A stretch of DNA of 64,000 bases from Dirofilaria immitis (Eukaryota > Nematoda > Chromadorea > Rhabditida > Onchocercidae), in the NCBI GenBank assembly GCA_024305405.1, contig JAKNDB010000098.1:2011501-2075500 (forward strand). The letters run 5' to 3'. Below the pieces are notes generated by a model. It was not told where the DNA came from. It searched no databases and was given only the letters and a program-made list of their open reading frames with translations. Positions 36,815-49,218 of the stretch are shown here, one piece after another. The number at the start of each line of letters is the position of its first letter. Positions within the stretch are counted from its first letter, which is position 1. Position numbers and translations under genes: made by a program.

Positions 36815-39750
36815 AAAATTGCAGCAACTAATAGCAATCAAAATTTGATACAGCTTAGTAAAATTTTTACTAAAATTAAATCAAGGATTGAATGACTAGG
36901 AACTAAATGAATTTAATTTGAAACGACAATCAGTTCGTATAATTATTTCGATTGCAACATTATACAATATTTCAAATTGCTCTGAATGTAAAGTTCGAGA
37001 AATGAATAAAATATAATAATAGAAATAAATCATTCCAAATGATTAAAGCATGTGAAAATGGCGAACATTCGTTTTGACATGTATTACAACAACATACATT
37101 TTATCAATTTAAAAAAAAGCGATTTTCCTATTTTTAAGATGGAAAGGAATTTAATAAGAGTATTGAATTTTGCTGACAGCTATATTGATATTATATTAGA
37201 GAGACAGTCATGATTTTTTTTGCATAAATTTACAGTTTAATTCTGAATTATAACAAATTAGGTAAGTCAAATGATGATAATCAATTGAAACATTCTAATT
37301 CAACAGGAAAGATTAAAGTTCTCTTGAATTGTTGACAAAAGCAGAAAGATGTAATTAGTTGTTGTATAAAAGAATGTCAGACGACCAGATAGCGGGAAGA
37401 TGTTGGCTCGGCTTTTAAGCATCGGTATTATCATTTTCTACAAACGCAATTATGTCAACTGCATTACTGTCTGCTTTTGATTCAATTAGAGGCAACTATT
37501 ATTCCAACGAAGTAGTTTTGTTTTTTTAGTTATCGATATTTAATTATCGATATCACTTTTATCATCATTATCAATAATGCATAATAGATAATGAAGTTCA
37601 TAAATCTTTGCATTCAGGAATTGCGAAAATGAAATGAGAAAGAGAAAATAACACTATGAGTAACTAAATCATAACAGAACTTTATGAATACAATATTACA
37701 CTCAAGAAGGCTAAAATTGATATTGAAATCAAAGAAAGCATATGATGGTATCGCCTCGTATAAAAGATGAACTTTCCTACGTAATACCTTTTTTTATATC
37801 TCGTCGTATCCATTGTAGAATTTTTCTATTCTATCGCCAAACAAATTAACAGTATGTCATTTCTATTGGATGGGATTTTGTCTTTTTAGGACCGTTTTGG
37901 TTTTTTGTGCAACATGATTATTTATTCTACATCTATATTTTTGATTTGCATCTACTTTACCACTAGATAATTTGATTAATCTTAAAAACTTTGTGTATTT
38001 GCTTAGTGTGCATGTTGTCTTTTTACTGATAATAAGTCATTGACTCGAATTCATTCGCAAGATATGTTATACATTTAATAATAATATACCAGCTTATCAA
38101 CAGAAAAATAATGCATAACGACTTCAAGGTTCTATAAATTTACAAATACTGTTGAACTATTTTCGCAAAACTGTGTGCGGAAAAAGAACTGCGCATTGAT
38201 TTCTTATATGTTCAACCACGTTTATTATCACAAAAAAAAGTGAGCAAAATTCGAGTAAAACAAGCTCATAAATCGTATTGATGAAGCATTTTTGAATTAT
38301 TGATGAAAAACTATGACAACAAATGGATGAATGTGATAAAAAATAGATTATAGTGAATTACAAAAATGTAAGTGACAAAATGGATCCAATATTTAGTTCG
38401 ATTGCAACTATAAACATTTTATTCAAATTTTATTAAATATTTTTAGTCATTAATCAAGCAATAATCAATAAAATATAAGAGATAAAACAGAACTTAGAGT
38501 ATTGAATATGAAATTATTTTCTCTATTAATATAGCTGTATTGAAAATATTATTGTTGGTATATTCTTCATGCAATGCAATCTTTCAACTGAATGTTTTTG
38601 CATATAATTTTATGCTTCCGCGAATTATTATTTTGACCCTTCATGGCATAAATCACACTTATGTAGTTTTTCGCTTGTATGTGATCGACTATGTATCTTC
38701 AGTTCACTGCAAAATCGTATCCTTTATGGTATAAATCGCACTGATATGGTTTTTCATTTCTGTGTGTTCGATTATGTTTTTTCAGTTTGCGGAAATCACT
38801 GAATTCTTTATCGCATAAATCGCACTGAAATTTAAGTGGTTTCTCGTCTGTATGTATTTGATGATGCCTTTTCAGATTGCTGAAGCGATTGAATCCTTTA
38901 TCGCATAAATTGCACTTATATGATTTCTCGTCTGTATGTGTTCAATTATGTTCTTTCAGCTTGCTGGCAAAACTGAATTCTTTACCGCATATATCACATT
39001 TGAATGGTTTTTCGACTGCTTGTGTTCGATGTTGCTTTTTCAGACTTCTGCGTTAATTGAACTTCGCATTGCATGCATTGCTTTTGAACCGTTTTTCGTT
39101 TGAATGTTTTCGATCATATTCATTTGGATCTAACTGATCATTTATTCCCTCCTCTATTGATAAATCATTTTCATTTGGTACCTAAAATTATGCGAAATGA
39201 TAGTAATTTGTTAATTATTTTTCTTGAAATTTTTGAGCAGCTTCAATCATTGCAAAAGAATTCTACTGATATCAGCTATGCAGTTAGTATTATGCTACAG
39301 AGAGAGTGCTTAAAGAACAATGATAAGAATGCAAACAACGAATACTATTTTTGGTATTCTTTTCAGCAAAAAAATTTTGTCCTTGATTAAAAAGGATAAT
39401 TTATAAATAAATAATTTTCATAATCAAAGCAATAATTTATTCACTTACTGTTACTTGGGTGATGCATGATGGCAATAAAGCTATAAGAAAATAATAAGAT
39501 AGCAGCATTTTCGCAAGCAATTTCCACGAATAAATGGTGATGATTATAATATGGAATAGAATTTTGGAAAATATTCCAGGAAGAATTTTTATATAATAGG
39601 TAAATGAGAGGAGAATGAACTGCAGCAAGTATTAAATGTTATGCTGATTTGAGAGCTATTTAAAGCTGAATGCTTGTGATCTAACAAAGAAATTACACTG
39701 CCCTTAATCTTTTTGCATAATTATGTGTGCTTTTTTATTGGCTAAATATG
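36815..39750 (-). repeat. Large inverted duplication, right arm
   Basis: It is the reverse complement of 30747-33927 with small indels. It lacks the pgk insert and the 30813-30870 tandem copies. It contains zinc-finger pseudogene copy D. Beyond its outer edge, 39840-40000 still resembles the flank of copy B, so this arm sits in the older unit layout and the left arm is probably the derived copy. Confidence 0.95.
38567..39508 (-). pseudogene. C2H2 zinc-finger pseudogene copy D (right arm)
   Basis: This is the mirror of copy C. The leader exon starts at ATG 39508 ([20 protein letters not shown]), and the finger exon runs from about 39181 down to a TGA at 38567-38569. It has the same in-frame TAA and TGA, the same Cys-to-Tyr finger and the same 3' frameshift as copy C. 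It is not expected to make a full-length protein. Confidence 0.85.
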
Positions 39751-41871
39751 CGATAAAAACTATTTATAGAATAAAAGCAAGCTTGTTAATCTTTAATATT
39801 ATAAATGAATGGAAATTTGGAGTAATGGAAATTTTTCATAGCCACATTGAAAATCATAGAATTATGTAAATTTATGCAAATAAAAATCATAACTGTATCT
39901 GTAATATTAATGTAACTGGCAACAGAATTCAATACTACTATTTAATTCTTTTCATTTCGAAATTTGAAATGAAATCAAATGGATAAATTATTCATTGCCA
40001 AATATTGAAATTCGTAGGAGGTTAAATATTTCAAAATTTGAAATCTGATTTTATTATGACTGATTCAAGATAAAAATCATAATTTGTTTGCGAAAAATTA
40101 TTGTATATGCAAATTGCAAGCATTTATATACTTCCTTTTCTATTCAAAAACTGCAAAATGGAAAACCATTTAGTAGTTGGAACATTAATCATATTTATTA
40201 AATCATTAGGTCTTCTTTCGAATAAGTCGATTATTTTTCGTCCAAAAATAAGCGATGACGACGACAGGTACATGACGATAATCCTTTTTGGTTATTACGT
40301 CAATAATATGGTAGTTATACAAAAGGTTGGCTAACAGAAAAAAAAAAGATGAGAGATATAGATAATGTTCACAATACAAAATACATAGATTCTAACTCGC
40401 ATAATTCAAGAAAAAAAACTGCTTGTTGCATCTAGCTTCTTCGATGCACATCTTGCATAATGCTTTTTTTTTGGTGATCAAGACCTTCTTCAGGCATCAT
40501 TCGTGAATGGAGGATCCTGGTACAACTGTGGTTATAAGGAATAGAGTCTTCATTGATATCTTATAGCACGTGCGTGTAGGTATTACAGTTCATAAACAGA
40601 GGCAACAATTTTAACTTAATCATACATTATAGAGTAAATAGGTACATGTAACATGTATCCATTCACGTAAAATCCATCACAAAGGGAAGCATTGAATTCT
40701 CTGATTTTCTGGCTCTCCTCGCAATTTCATCGACATAAAACAAAAACGAAAAAAAAAGTGAGGAAAGTTCAGAATTTCGATTTACATAGTCGGGAATTAC
40801 GTATCGAGAATTACATATCATTGTAATGTGAATATTTTTGATAGGTTAGAAAAAGTAGGAATGAGTAAGACAAAATCTTCTTTCTGATCAATTTTGGTAT
40901 TTACTAAAATAATAAATCCTAATGTTTTATTAATTATTCCTATTCTACGACTAAATAATAAACTGTATATACATAACTATATTTATATGATATAAAATAA
41001 AAATTTTTTAATTCAAAATAAGATATGTATTACAAATAGAAATCAAAAAAGTAAAAATGATATTACGTAGTAGCACAATTCAAACACGACAATATTTTCA
41101 CTCTAATATAATTAAATTTTTTTCAAATCATTTGATCCACTTTTAATGCTTAAATTTTTAAATGATTTCCTTTTGTTTTTCAAATCAATGAGAATTTTTA
41201 TTGAATTTTTAAAATTAATTAATGATTATAAATGAATCCACACTCTGAAGAAATCCTATGAAAATTACTAAATTTAAAACTTTATTATTTTACTATGCAG
41301 CATTATAAGTTATTTTGAATATAAGAAAATATCACTTTTGATTAACATTTTTGAATCAAAAATTTTTGCAATAATTCTTATCAATGAGAAAGTAAATTTT
41401 TTTGCACTCCAATAATGATAAATGAAAATAAGTTGTGATCCAAATGTACGAGACCATTATAGTTTCATAATGCGTCCGCATGAGAATTAGAAATATAAGT
41501 GTGTATTACAATGATTCCGGTTTATTACTTGTGGTATTTTGCTTATACGATTCATTTGGGCAATATAAGGGACAGGAAAATAAAGGTCAGAGGGAGGGGA
41601 GGGGAGTGAGGTTGAGAGAATTGTGAATATGCAAATAATGACATGTGATTAAGTTATGTTGTTACACGTGTTTTCTCTTCCACTCATACATGTTTAACAT
41701 TTCTTTCTTAATTCACAATTGAATGTATGTTTCAGATCAAATTTCAATGCTGCTTTTCTCATCATTTCCGTGTTTTATGGACTTAACTGATGTATGTGAA
41801 AAATTTATGGTATTTGTTACAATCACACTTCTCTTTCAGACTTCTTTGAACTACTTGCAATTCATGCGAGA
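39751..41871. other. Cluster edge and intergenic region
   Basis: It starts with diverged unit flank (to about 40000), then the right copy of the dispersed repeat (40400-40737). From there to 41871 is unique AT-rich sequence without a supported gene. A short G-rich patch lies at about 41590-41620. The promoter of the next plus-strand gene is probably in the last few hundred bases. Confidence 0.5.
40400..40737 (+). repeat. Dispersed repeat, right copy
   Basis: This is a diverged direct copy of 25225-25485, with an additional stretch containing agcacgtgcgtgtaggtatt. Homology stops near catcgacat, and the exon-like sequence following the left copy is not present here. Confidence 0.75.
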
Positions 41872-44800
41872 ATGTCTTCCGTCTACAATGTGATCATTAG
41901 TCAGAAGTATGTTTTGTGATTAAATATGAGCATTTTGAGAGTATAATGCAAGTTATTTTTGGTATAATTATTGTTAATAATGATTGTTCTTTGTGTAAAA
42001 ATTTTTTTTTGTTAAAACATGATCTACTAATTTCATCCATTTAAAAGGAAGAGAAAAAAAAAGAAGACGAAATTCTTTGTTAAAATACTATTTTTATTGA
42101 AAAAAGATTTTTTTAGAGCGTGGAATGGCGATCAATTAGCTGTTCATATTTTTGCATATAAGGAATTGGTAAGCCTTGTTAAAGAACTGGACATGAATCA
42201 AATCGATGAAATTATGGATGTTACCAGTATATGTTTGAAAAAGAAAATGAGGTATGCTATGCTATTATTGCTTTTATATCATCATTTTGAAAAAATATAT
42301 TTCCGCTTAATAAGTTTTAATTGAATGGAATTGCTATCTATTACTAGCCCAGAAATAAGAGCTGTATTGTTTGAATTTTATCATTTTGAGCGATGGGTCC
42401 AGCGATGTTATTTTCAGCGATTGTAAACAATCGCTGAAAATAGCTATTGTTTACTTTATCAGTCATTTTTTTCTGTGTTTATATTTGAATGGAAAATAAA
42501 TGTATAACTTTCAGTTACCTTCGCTAGATTTATTAAGAGTAAGCGCTGGGTTGTTATCCCTTATTGAAAGGAAAGCTGAAATATTAAACGGCAAAAAATT
42601 GATACAAAAGAACTGGTCTATTAATTTTCGTATCGTTATTAGGCGTCTGCTGCAGACTCGAATTATCGGTATGTATTTTCTGTAATCTTCATTTGCTTTC
42701 ACAGTGCAAACTTTTTCTGGATTTTACTTTTATTAGATTTGGAAAAGTTTTACTGTTCATTTATTACTGCTGTTACGACTTTAATCTTCATAATTTTATA
42801 GTACACGGTGTTCCCAGTACCTCAAAAGAGGTATCTTTTGATCAGTATTTACCAATATTGTTTGAGTTGTCAGACGAATTGGTTTCCCTAGTTGGCATTC
42901 AGTGGTTTGAAAGTGATCCGGATTTTTGTTGTTGCTATCTTCGTTGTCTTCTATACGGTTGCAAGAAGTCTTCCATAAACAAGTGATTGAAATTTTTTCC
43001 CTCCGATTTCATGTCTTTTCAGCGTAATAAATCATTAAGTTTGAATTGATTTCAATCACCCTTTGATAAAAATGGATTTTAAAGCCTCAATTTACACCTT
43101 TATTAATTTGCCCTTTCATACAAGGTAAATTTTTTTCTTGATATATAGAGATCCATTAAAAAATTTTAACATGTAAATTTATAACTTGCAGACATCTATT
43201 AAAGAAGCATTCATTCATGGACGTCTCCACTGTCATTTTGTGCGGTGCGGTGAACATACCAGTATTTTATCGGATGAAAAGTAGATTTTTCATTACTTTT
43301 TGTTAATACTAATATCGCTTAGTTCTTTAGTTTTAAGCCATAGCGATACATTGACATCTTCTCAATTTAATTACATAATTTCGGAGTTTTAATATTTTCT
43401 TCACTTCGAAGCATATCCTATAACCAATTTTTAGGTTACAAGATATATGCAGATCAATTTTCCAACGAAAAATTAATTTTAGAGCAACAATACTGTGTGA
43501 AACACTGCGACAGTCTGCAATTTACACATGCGAGTGTTATCATAATTGTGAAGAAAACTCCGACGATTTGAAAAAGTAATAATATCAACATTCCAATTTC
43601 TCTGTATATACATAGATTTTGGAGGACTGATCACATTGCCACCGAAATATACGAAAAACCTTGGAGAAGTACTTCTTCGTCTTGCAGGTATTTATTCTGA
43701 GTGCTTTCTTTGTTTTTTCTTGTTTCTTTTTTGAAAACAATAATTATTGGCTTCAGTTATTACTATGTCGATAATCTTAAAATTTTAGATCTCTCAAAAA
43801 AAAGCATTCAAATGATGAGTATGTGAATTTTAATATGGATTATTTGGTATGAAATTTGTAAAAATTAAATATTATTTGGCATGAAATTTGTAAAAATTAA
43901 ATAAAACATGATAAGTATGCTGCTTCGAAATTTGTAAAAATTAAATAAAACATGATAAGTATGCTGCTTCCTTCATAACATTTCTGATGTGCAAGTACAG
44001 CTGAAAGATTGATCCAAAAATATAACAAAAAATCTTCTCAACTATAAGCAGCATATGCTATTTTTTTGGTGCTGAATTTTTCGGAATTATCGTAGTCAAT
44101 CTTCTAACCGCTAATTTTGCAGTCAGTTGCTGTGAGATTTCGTTGGTCCCATTGGAGTGCTTGGCTAGGGTGATATGTGAGTTACCAAATTTACCTAGCA
44201 CAACATTGGATACGATCATGGACGCTTTGAAAAAATATAATAACAAAGCGAATGAAGAAGATGTAATCCGAGTGCGTTCCTTCTTTTTTTATTTCATTTA
44301 TCCATTTAAAAAGAAAAAAAGAAAGAAAAACTGATTTGTTTGAGGCATTCAAGTCAGCAAAATTAGCTAAATAAAATAATAAAATCATTTACTTACGAAG
44401 TGCTAAAAAAATTTAGGTCTTTTATATACGTACAGGGAAGTTTTAGAGGATATTATCTAGAATGTAGGAAAAGTAATAATATGAACAAATTAATTTTATC
44501 AATGAAACTATAGCTAACTGTTTCTATTGATCAATAAATCTGCCAAATCCTGTACTTTTTATTCTTTTGAGTTTAAATTTAATAGCCCTTTTTTCAAAAT
44601 ATTCCAAATATTTTCATAGAATCTGTAAATTGAAAAACTGGGATTTCACCAGTTTAGGTAGTTTGTATGGTATTATATAGAACAGTTTCAAATATATGAT
44701 CACAGTTTCGCATGGAAAATTCTTTTTACTTTTTGCTTTAAATTTATGACAATGAAAGAGTTGAGACTGTTGAAAGTAACACTTTTATAGATACTGGACA

Positions 44801-44904
44801 CTTTGAATGTTCAATTGCAAGGAAGTATTCCGAGCAGAAAATGGTGTTCAGCAGTCAGCTTATGTAAAGTGGTTGAACTTATGCGGCAGATAAAATCAGG
44901 ATAA
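41872..44904 (+). CDS. Unidentified multi-exon protein, probably helical
   Basis: Exon-like segments with good splice sites: 41872-41906 (MSSVYNVIISQ), 42117-42251 (AVHIFAYKELVSLVKELDMN), 42515-42668 (LLRVSAGLLSLIERKAEIL), 42802 to about 42957 (FDQYLPILFELSDELVSLV), about 43200-43280, about 43436-43575 (LQDICRSIFQRKINF), about 43619-43687 (LPPKYTKNLGEVLLRLA), 43790-43818, about 44120-44262 (LVPLECLARVICELPNLP), and the last exon about 44793-44904 ending VELMRQIKSG and TAA. The protein would be roughly 330-350 aa, Leu-rich and predicted mostly helical, with no signal peptide or catalytic motif seen. The phase between the second and third exons does not fit, which suggests an indel or a different splice site. 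I do not recognise the family. Confidence 0.55.
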
Positions 44905-46598
44905 GAATATGCTAACAATAAAATTACATGTTTCCCCCATCTTTCGTTCAAATATAACGTCAAATGCTTTTTCTTAAATGGTTTGAAGAAGAATACGGAG
45001 AAGTGATTTTTTACATACGGGCAGTTTATTTTTGTGATTTTTTCTTGTCTTAAATATGTGACTGGGCTTTTATCATTTTAGATCTTTTTGGAAAACGTTT
45101 TCTCTAATTTTGTTGCTTTAGAATTTTCTATAAGATCCACATAAACATATGTGTTGATGATATACTTTATTTTAGTATTCCTTCACTTCTTTATTCTTGA
45201 TAATTCCTATTCTTTGCATGATCTGTTGTAATGCTTTATTTTTTTTTATAGAATGCAATATTTCTTGATTTAAATCCTTTGGATTATCCCTTCACCTCTT
45301 TGGATTTGATGATACTTCATAATAATGGAAAAGTTGAAGTAATTTATGGCTAGCTTCCTGCTCAAATTTAAAGTCAGAAAGTCCATCTATGAGACGAAGA
45401 TTATGTTTAAAATTTTGAGGGAAAATGATATAAAACAGTTAAAATGCGTTTGGATATTGCAGTTATCCTTCTTTGCCAGTACTCAATCCAGGGTTAATAA
45501 ATGAACTTATCTCAATTGAGATATAAAATCTTTATGTAAAAGAACGAATTGTATTCCATATAATAAGCTAGCGTCTCACTAATAAGAACCCATATATTCC
45601 GGCTAAATATAAGGATATTAATGCTACCTAGACATGTAGATGAATGTAAGGAGAAAATTGTCAAGACATGAAAATGTTCAAATATACTTATCTTTGCAAA
45701 GTTTATTTCTCGAGATAATCCTATTCATCATTCATATAAAAGATAGTCCTGTTCATCATCATAAAAAACCTCTAAGCAAAGCAAAGAAAATTAGTGGTAT
45801 TGAATATCTCAGTAACATAATTCGTTGATTTTTCTCTTATTAGGTATCTTTCTTTTAGCATACTTATTTTTCTTTAGTTTTTAGTATTCCACCTATCAGT
45901 ATATAATAAAGCAAAAATATCTGACTTATCACATACGTCTTTTGTTAGCATATACACGTTCTTGATTTTAAAATTTTATCAAGCGATATTACTTAGATCG
46001 GAATGAAGATGGCAGTTTTGCTGCATATGATAATTTCAAATATGATCTAGTTCATCCTGCTTAAAAACAAAGATAAGCTGAATGCAAAAGCGAAAAAACA
46101 AAATGAGAAATGCATTCATAACGGGTTTCATATTGAGCAAGGAAATTTTTTTTTTTTTTTAACGTGAACTTTTCTATCAGAATAATGTTTGCGCCACTTT
46201 TTCTTTTTTTTCCTCCATTTAAGTATCATACAATGAATTCTTATCTGTTATTACTGATTATATGAAATGTATTTTTAGTTGTTTGATTAAAAAACTTTCA
46301 TACATATCAGTAATGCAAATGTATGATGTTATAATGTTCAACATACGAATCAACATACATCATCTATGTATGAACTAAGTCAAATATCGATTAAAATACA
46401 TATTAACTCATTGTTGAAATTTTTCGTATGCTAATTATATAGTATGGGTTAATCTATTGTCATTCTTGTATAGAATGAAAATAAAACTGAAGTTTGAGCT
46501 TTGAACATTTATTGTCATCTGTTTCATTAAGCTTATTGGGCTGTGGTGGTGATAGTGGTGTGGGGATAATAATACTCATTATCAATTATCTCAATACG
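44905..46598. other. Intergenic, no gene seen
   Basis: About 1.7 kb between two plus-strand genes. Only short open frames are present (for example 45640-45828) without conserved features or splice context. The promoter of the Rho-like gene is presumably in the right part. Confidence 0.45.
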
Positions 46599-48941
46599 AT
46601 GGCCTTCTCATCATCCTCTATATCTGATATTTCATTATCAGCGCCTAAAGTTAAACATATATCACCAGGTGAACAAAACGATGAGAAAGCTTCATCAGGA
46701 AGGAAGATTTAAATGGTAATATTATCATGTTTGAAAATATTGAATAGCTAATTGTTGTTTTATATTGGAATGTTTTATTCTTGGCTCGTTTTGAGTTCGG
46801 ACTGTTTCTAAAACTTAGCCTTCTGCATTTTTGGATATCATACTGAATGGAATCGATTTTTTCAAACATAAATTAACCCAGTCCTTATGCTTTTTTTTTT
46901 TTTTATAAAGATGAAACATAAAATTTGCTGAAAAATTTAAAAGATTTCGAAATAAACTTTTAGCAAGTTCTTCAAGTCGATTAACATATTTTCGAGTTGC
47001 TATGATCGGTGATATTGGCTCGGAGAAAAATAATGTCCGTCGAGCATATGTTCAATTGCTATCAAATCAGAGTAATCAATTGAAAGCTCAGAAAACAGTC
47101 TGTAATTAATATATATGTATATAGGGTATATTTGAAAATAACTGAAGACATTTTTAGATTTATTTCTTGGAATTTCTTCAAATCATCAATAAATATCAAA
47201 TTTAAAAAAAGAAAAAAAACGAAATAAAAAAGAAGGAAACAATAAAATAAAAGAAATATGCACAAACAAAAAAAAGATTTTTTTATTTAAAAAGATGAAT
47301 TAGGGAAGAAACACATATATATATATATATATATATTGTTAGCATTTAATAAAAGATTGCTTTTTATAATAATTAAGTTTTAAAATTCTAGAAAGGAAAT
47401 ATTTTTGAGCGTACAGATGTGCTTGATTCAAATGTTGTCACTGTTCAAGGAATTCAGGTTTTTAAGTTTTAGTAATTGAAATAATTAAAAGAATTTTTTT
47501 GCATATAATAATCAAATTAAATAAAATTATGAAATAATTTGTTAATTTATTTTAACTGGGCGTAAAATTTCGAAAAGCTTCAAAGAATTGGTTTAAAAAG
47601 TTTCTTCACTCGATAATTAAATGACTATATTTATTTTTAGAAAATGTATTTGTATTAAATGAATTGGCAATCCTGAAATTCAAGAATTTCCTCCTCCTGT
47701 TCTCTTTTTTTATCTCGCAAAATTTTTCGTGAATTTAATTTAGACTTTAAAATAAAAATGATAAATGTTAGCTTGAGCGGTCGATCATTGAAAACGTATC
47801 ATCATTTTAGATTGAGTTAATTTGCGCCGAACGAATAGTAGATTTTGAGCGAATTCCAACAATGATTCGCTGTGGCCATCTAGATGCTATCATTATTTTT
47901 TATCATATCGGTAGCTTACGACAATTTGAAAGCATTCATCAAAAGGTAACAATTCTGTCTATTATAATTTTGCCAAAAAATCTAAAGCATTCTAAGATTA
48001 GATCATTCATAAAAATATCGTTTAATTTCAAAAAAAAAAAGATGTCAGAATTGTAATTTTTCTAAAAATTATATCTACGCTTTTAATGAATGAATTTAAA
48101 ATTTTCTTTTTCATTAAACTCAGTGGGTTCCAACTGTAAGACGTCTATATCGTAGTACACCATTTATTATTTGCGCAACGGGAATCGAAACACGGTTACC
48201 ACGTGATGTTCGTCAATTAATGCTTCGAAAACAGCTTGGTGATGTTGAAATTGGTGGGTTCTTTCATCCAGTCATTTTTAAGCAAAAAGTAATGTCTTCA
48301 ATTTCATTTTCTTTTTTTTGCTTTCTCAAAATTATAATGATTAATTAAGGAAAATCTTTTAGATACAACAACAAAACCACCATACAAGCCAAGAAGTGAA
48401 TTTCAAAAGTAAATGAAAGGATATTAATTATAACCTTTTTTTTCGGCTTTTTTATTGTTACGAGTAATTTATTAAATGAAAAGTATATTATGGTTTTTAG
48501 AACGAATAACAAAGATCTACAAACGTTCCAAAAGTTGATTACAACCAAAATCAGGCAAAGTTTAGCTACAGAGTTGAAGGCTTCCTTTTATTGTGAAGTG
48601 TCTACTAAAACCTATGTATGAAGAATCTAATGTTTTTTTTCCAAAACTAATTTCTCTCAAAATACGAAAATAATTAAATTTCGTGGCTAGAATTCAAATA
48701 CAAAGCAAATATAACAGATGAAAACATAAGTTCCCTTCTCATCCGAAAAGCAAATATTGAAAAAAAAAAAAAAAAACTATGAACGTCTCATTTCAAGCAA
48801 ATATTTGAAATTCAGGAAGGAATCGAGGATCTTTTCAATGATGTTTTAACTGCAATTATATCTTCACAACAATCCAAAATTTGTTTAACGCGTAATCGAA
48901 TTGGAAGGCCACGACCAAAGGATGCTTGCGAAATTATGTGA
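46599..48941 (+). CDS. Rho-like small GTPase with degenerate nucleotide site and CAAX box
   Basis: Exons: 46599-46668, 46964-47097, 47392-47457, 47811-47945, 48124-48288, (possibly 48361-48406), 48501-48615 and 48816-48941. The first five join in phase. The fold order is that of Rho GTPases. Strand 1 and P-loop position: FRVAMIGDIGSEKNNVRRAY. Switch II position: ELICAERIVDFERIPTMI. Then DAIIIFYHIGSLRQFESIHQ and KWVPTVRRLYRSTPFIICAT (Rho: FLICFSLVSPASFENV..KWYPEV). After that comes ELKASFYCEVSTKTYEGIED (Rho: YLECSALTQ.GLK). It ends with a basic tail and CEIM, a CAAX motif for prenylation. The P-loop lacks GK[ST] (it reads SEKNN), DTAGQE is replaced, and TKxD reads TGIE, so GTP binding or hydrolysis is doubtful. 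The splice phase into 48501 is unresolved. AATAAA occurs at 49010-49015. Confidence 0.75.
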
Positions 48942-49218
48942 ATTGTCAGAAAAAACGAAAATATATTGATCAGAAATTTATTAGTGCAAACATTTATTTA
49001 AATAGTGAAAATAAATAAAAGCTAAAAGTCATTATTATTACTTTTTGAACTGCGTTCTTTTAATAAAATTTTATAGAAATCCTTTTTGATCTAAAGTCAA
49101 CTCCATCATTTCAATTCTGTTCCTTCAAAGCCATTATACGAGCCCATTTAGCAGATGCTTTCTTCTGGATTTACATTTAAATCTCGTTCAGTTAATTTAA
49201 TTTTCCACAATTTTGTTA

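Noticed and set aside
39100..39390. Identical 96-codon open frames in both arms (also 31147-31437)
   Set aside because: They run antisense across the intron and finger-exon start of the zinc-finger copies. Their identity reflects the arm duplication, not a separate gene.
30747..39750. The inverted arms as a pure assembly artefact
   Set aside because: The arms differ by a 200 bp insert, a tandem expansion and several small indels, which a simple duplicated contig would not show. Long reads are still needed for proof.
45640..45828. Plus-strand 62-codon open frame
   Set aside because: Short and isolated, with no acceptor/donor pattern linking it to the adjacent genes.
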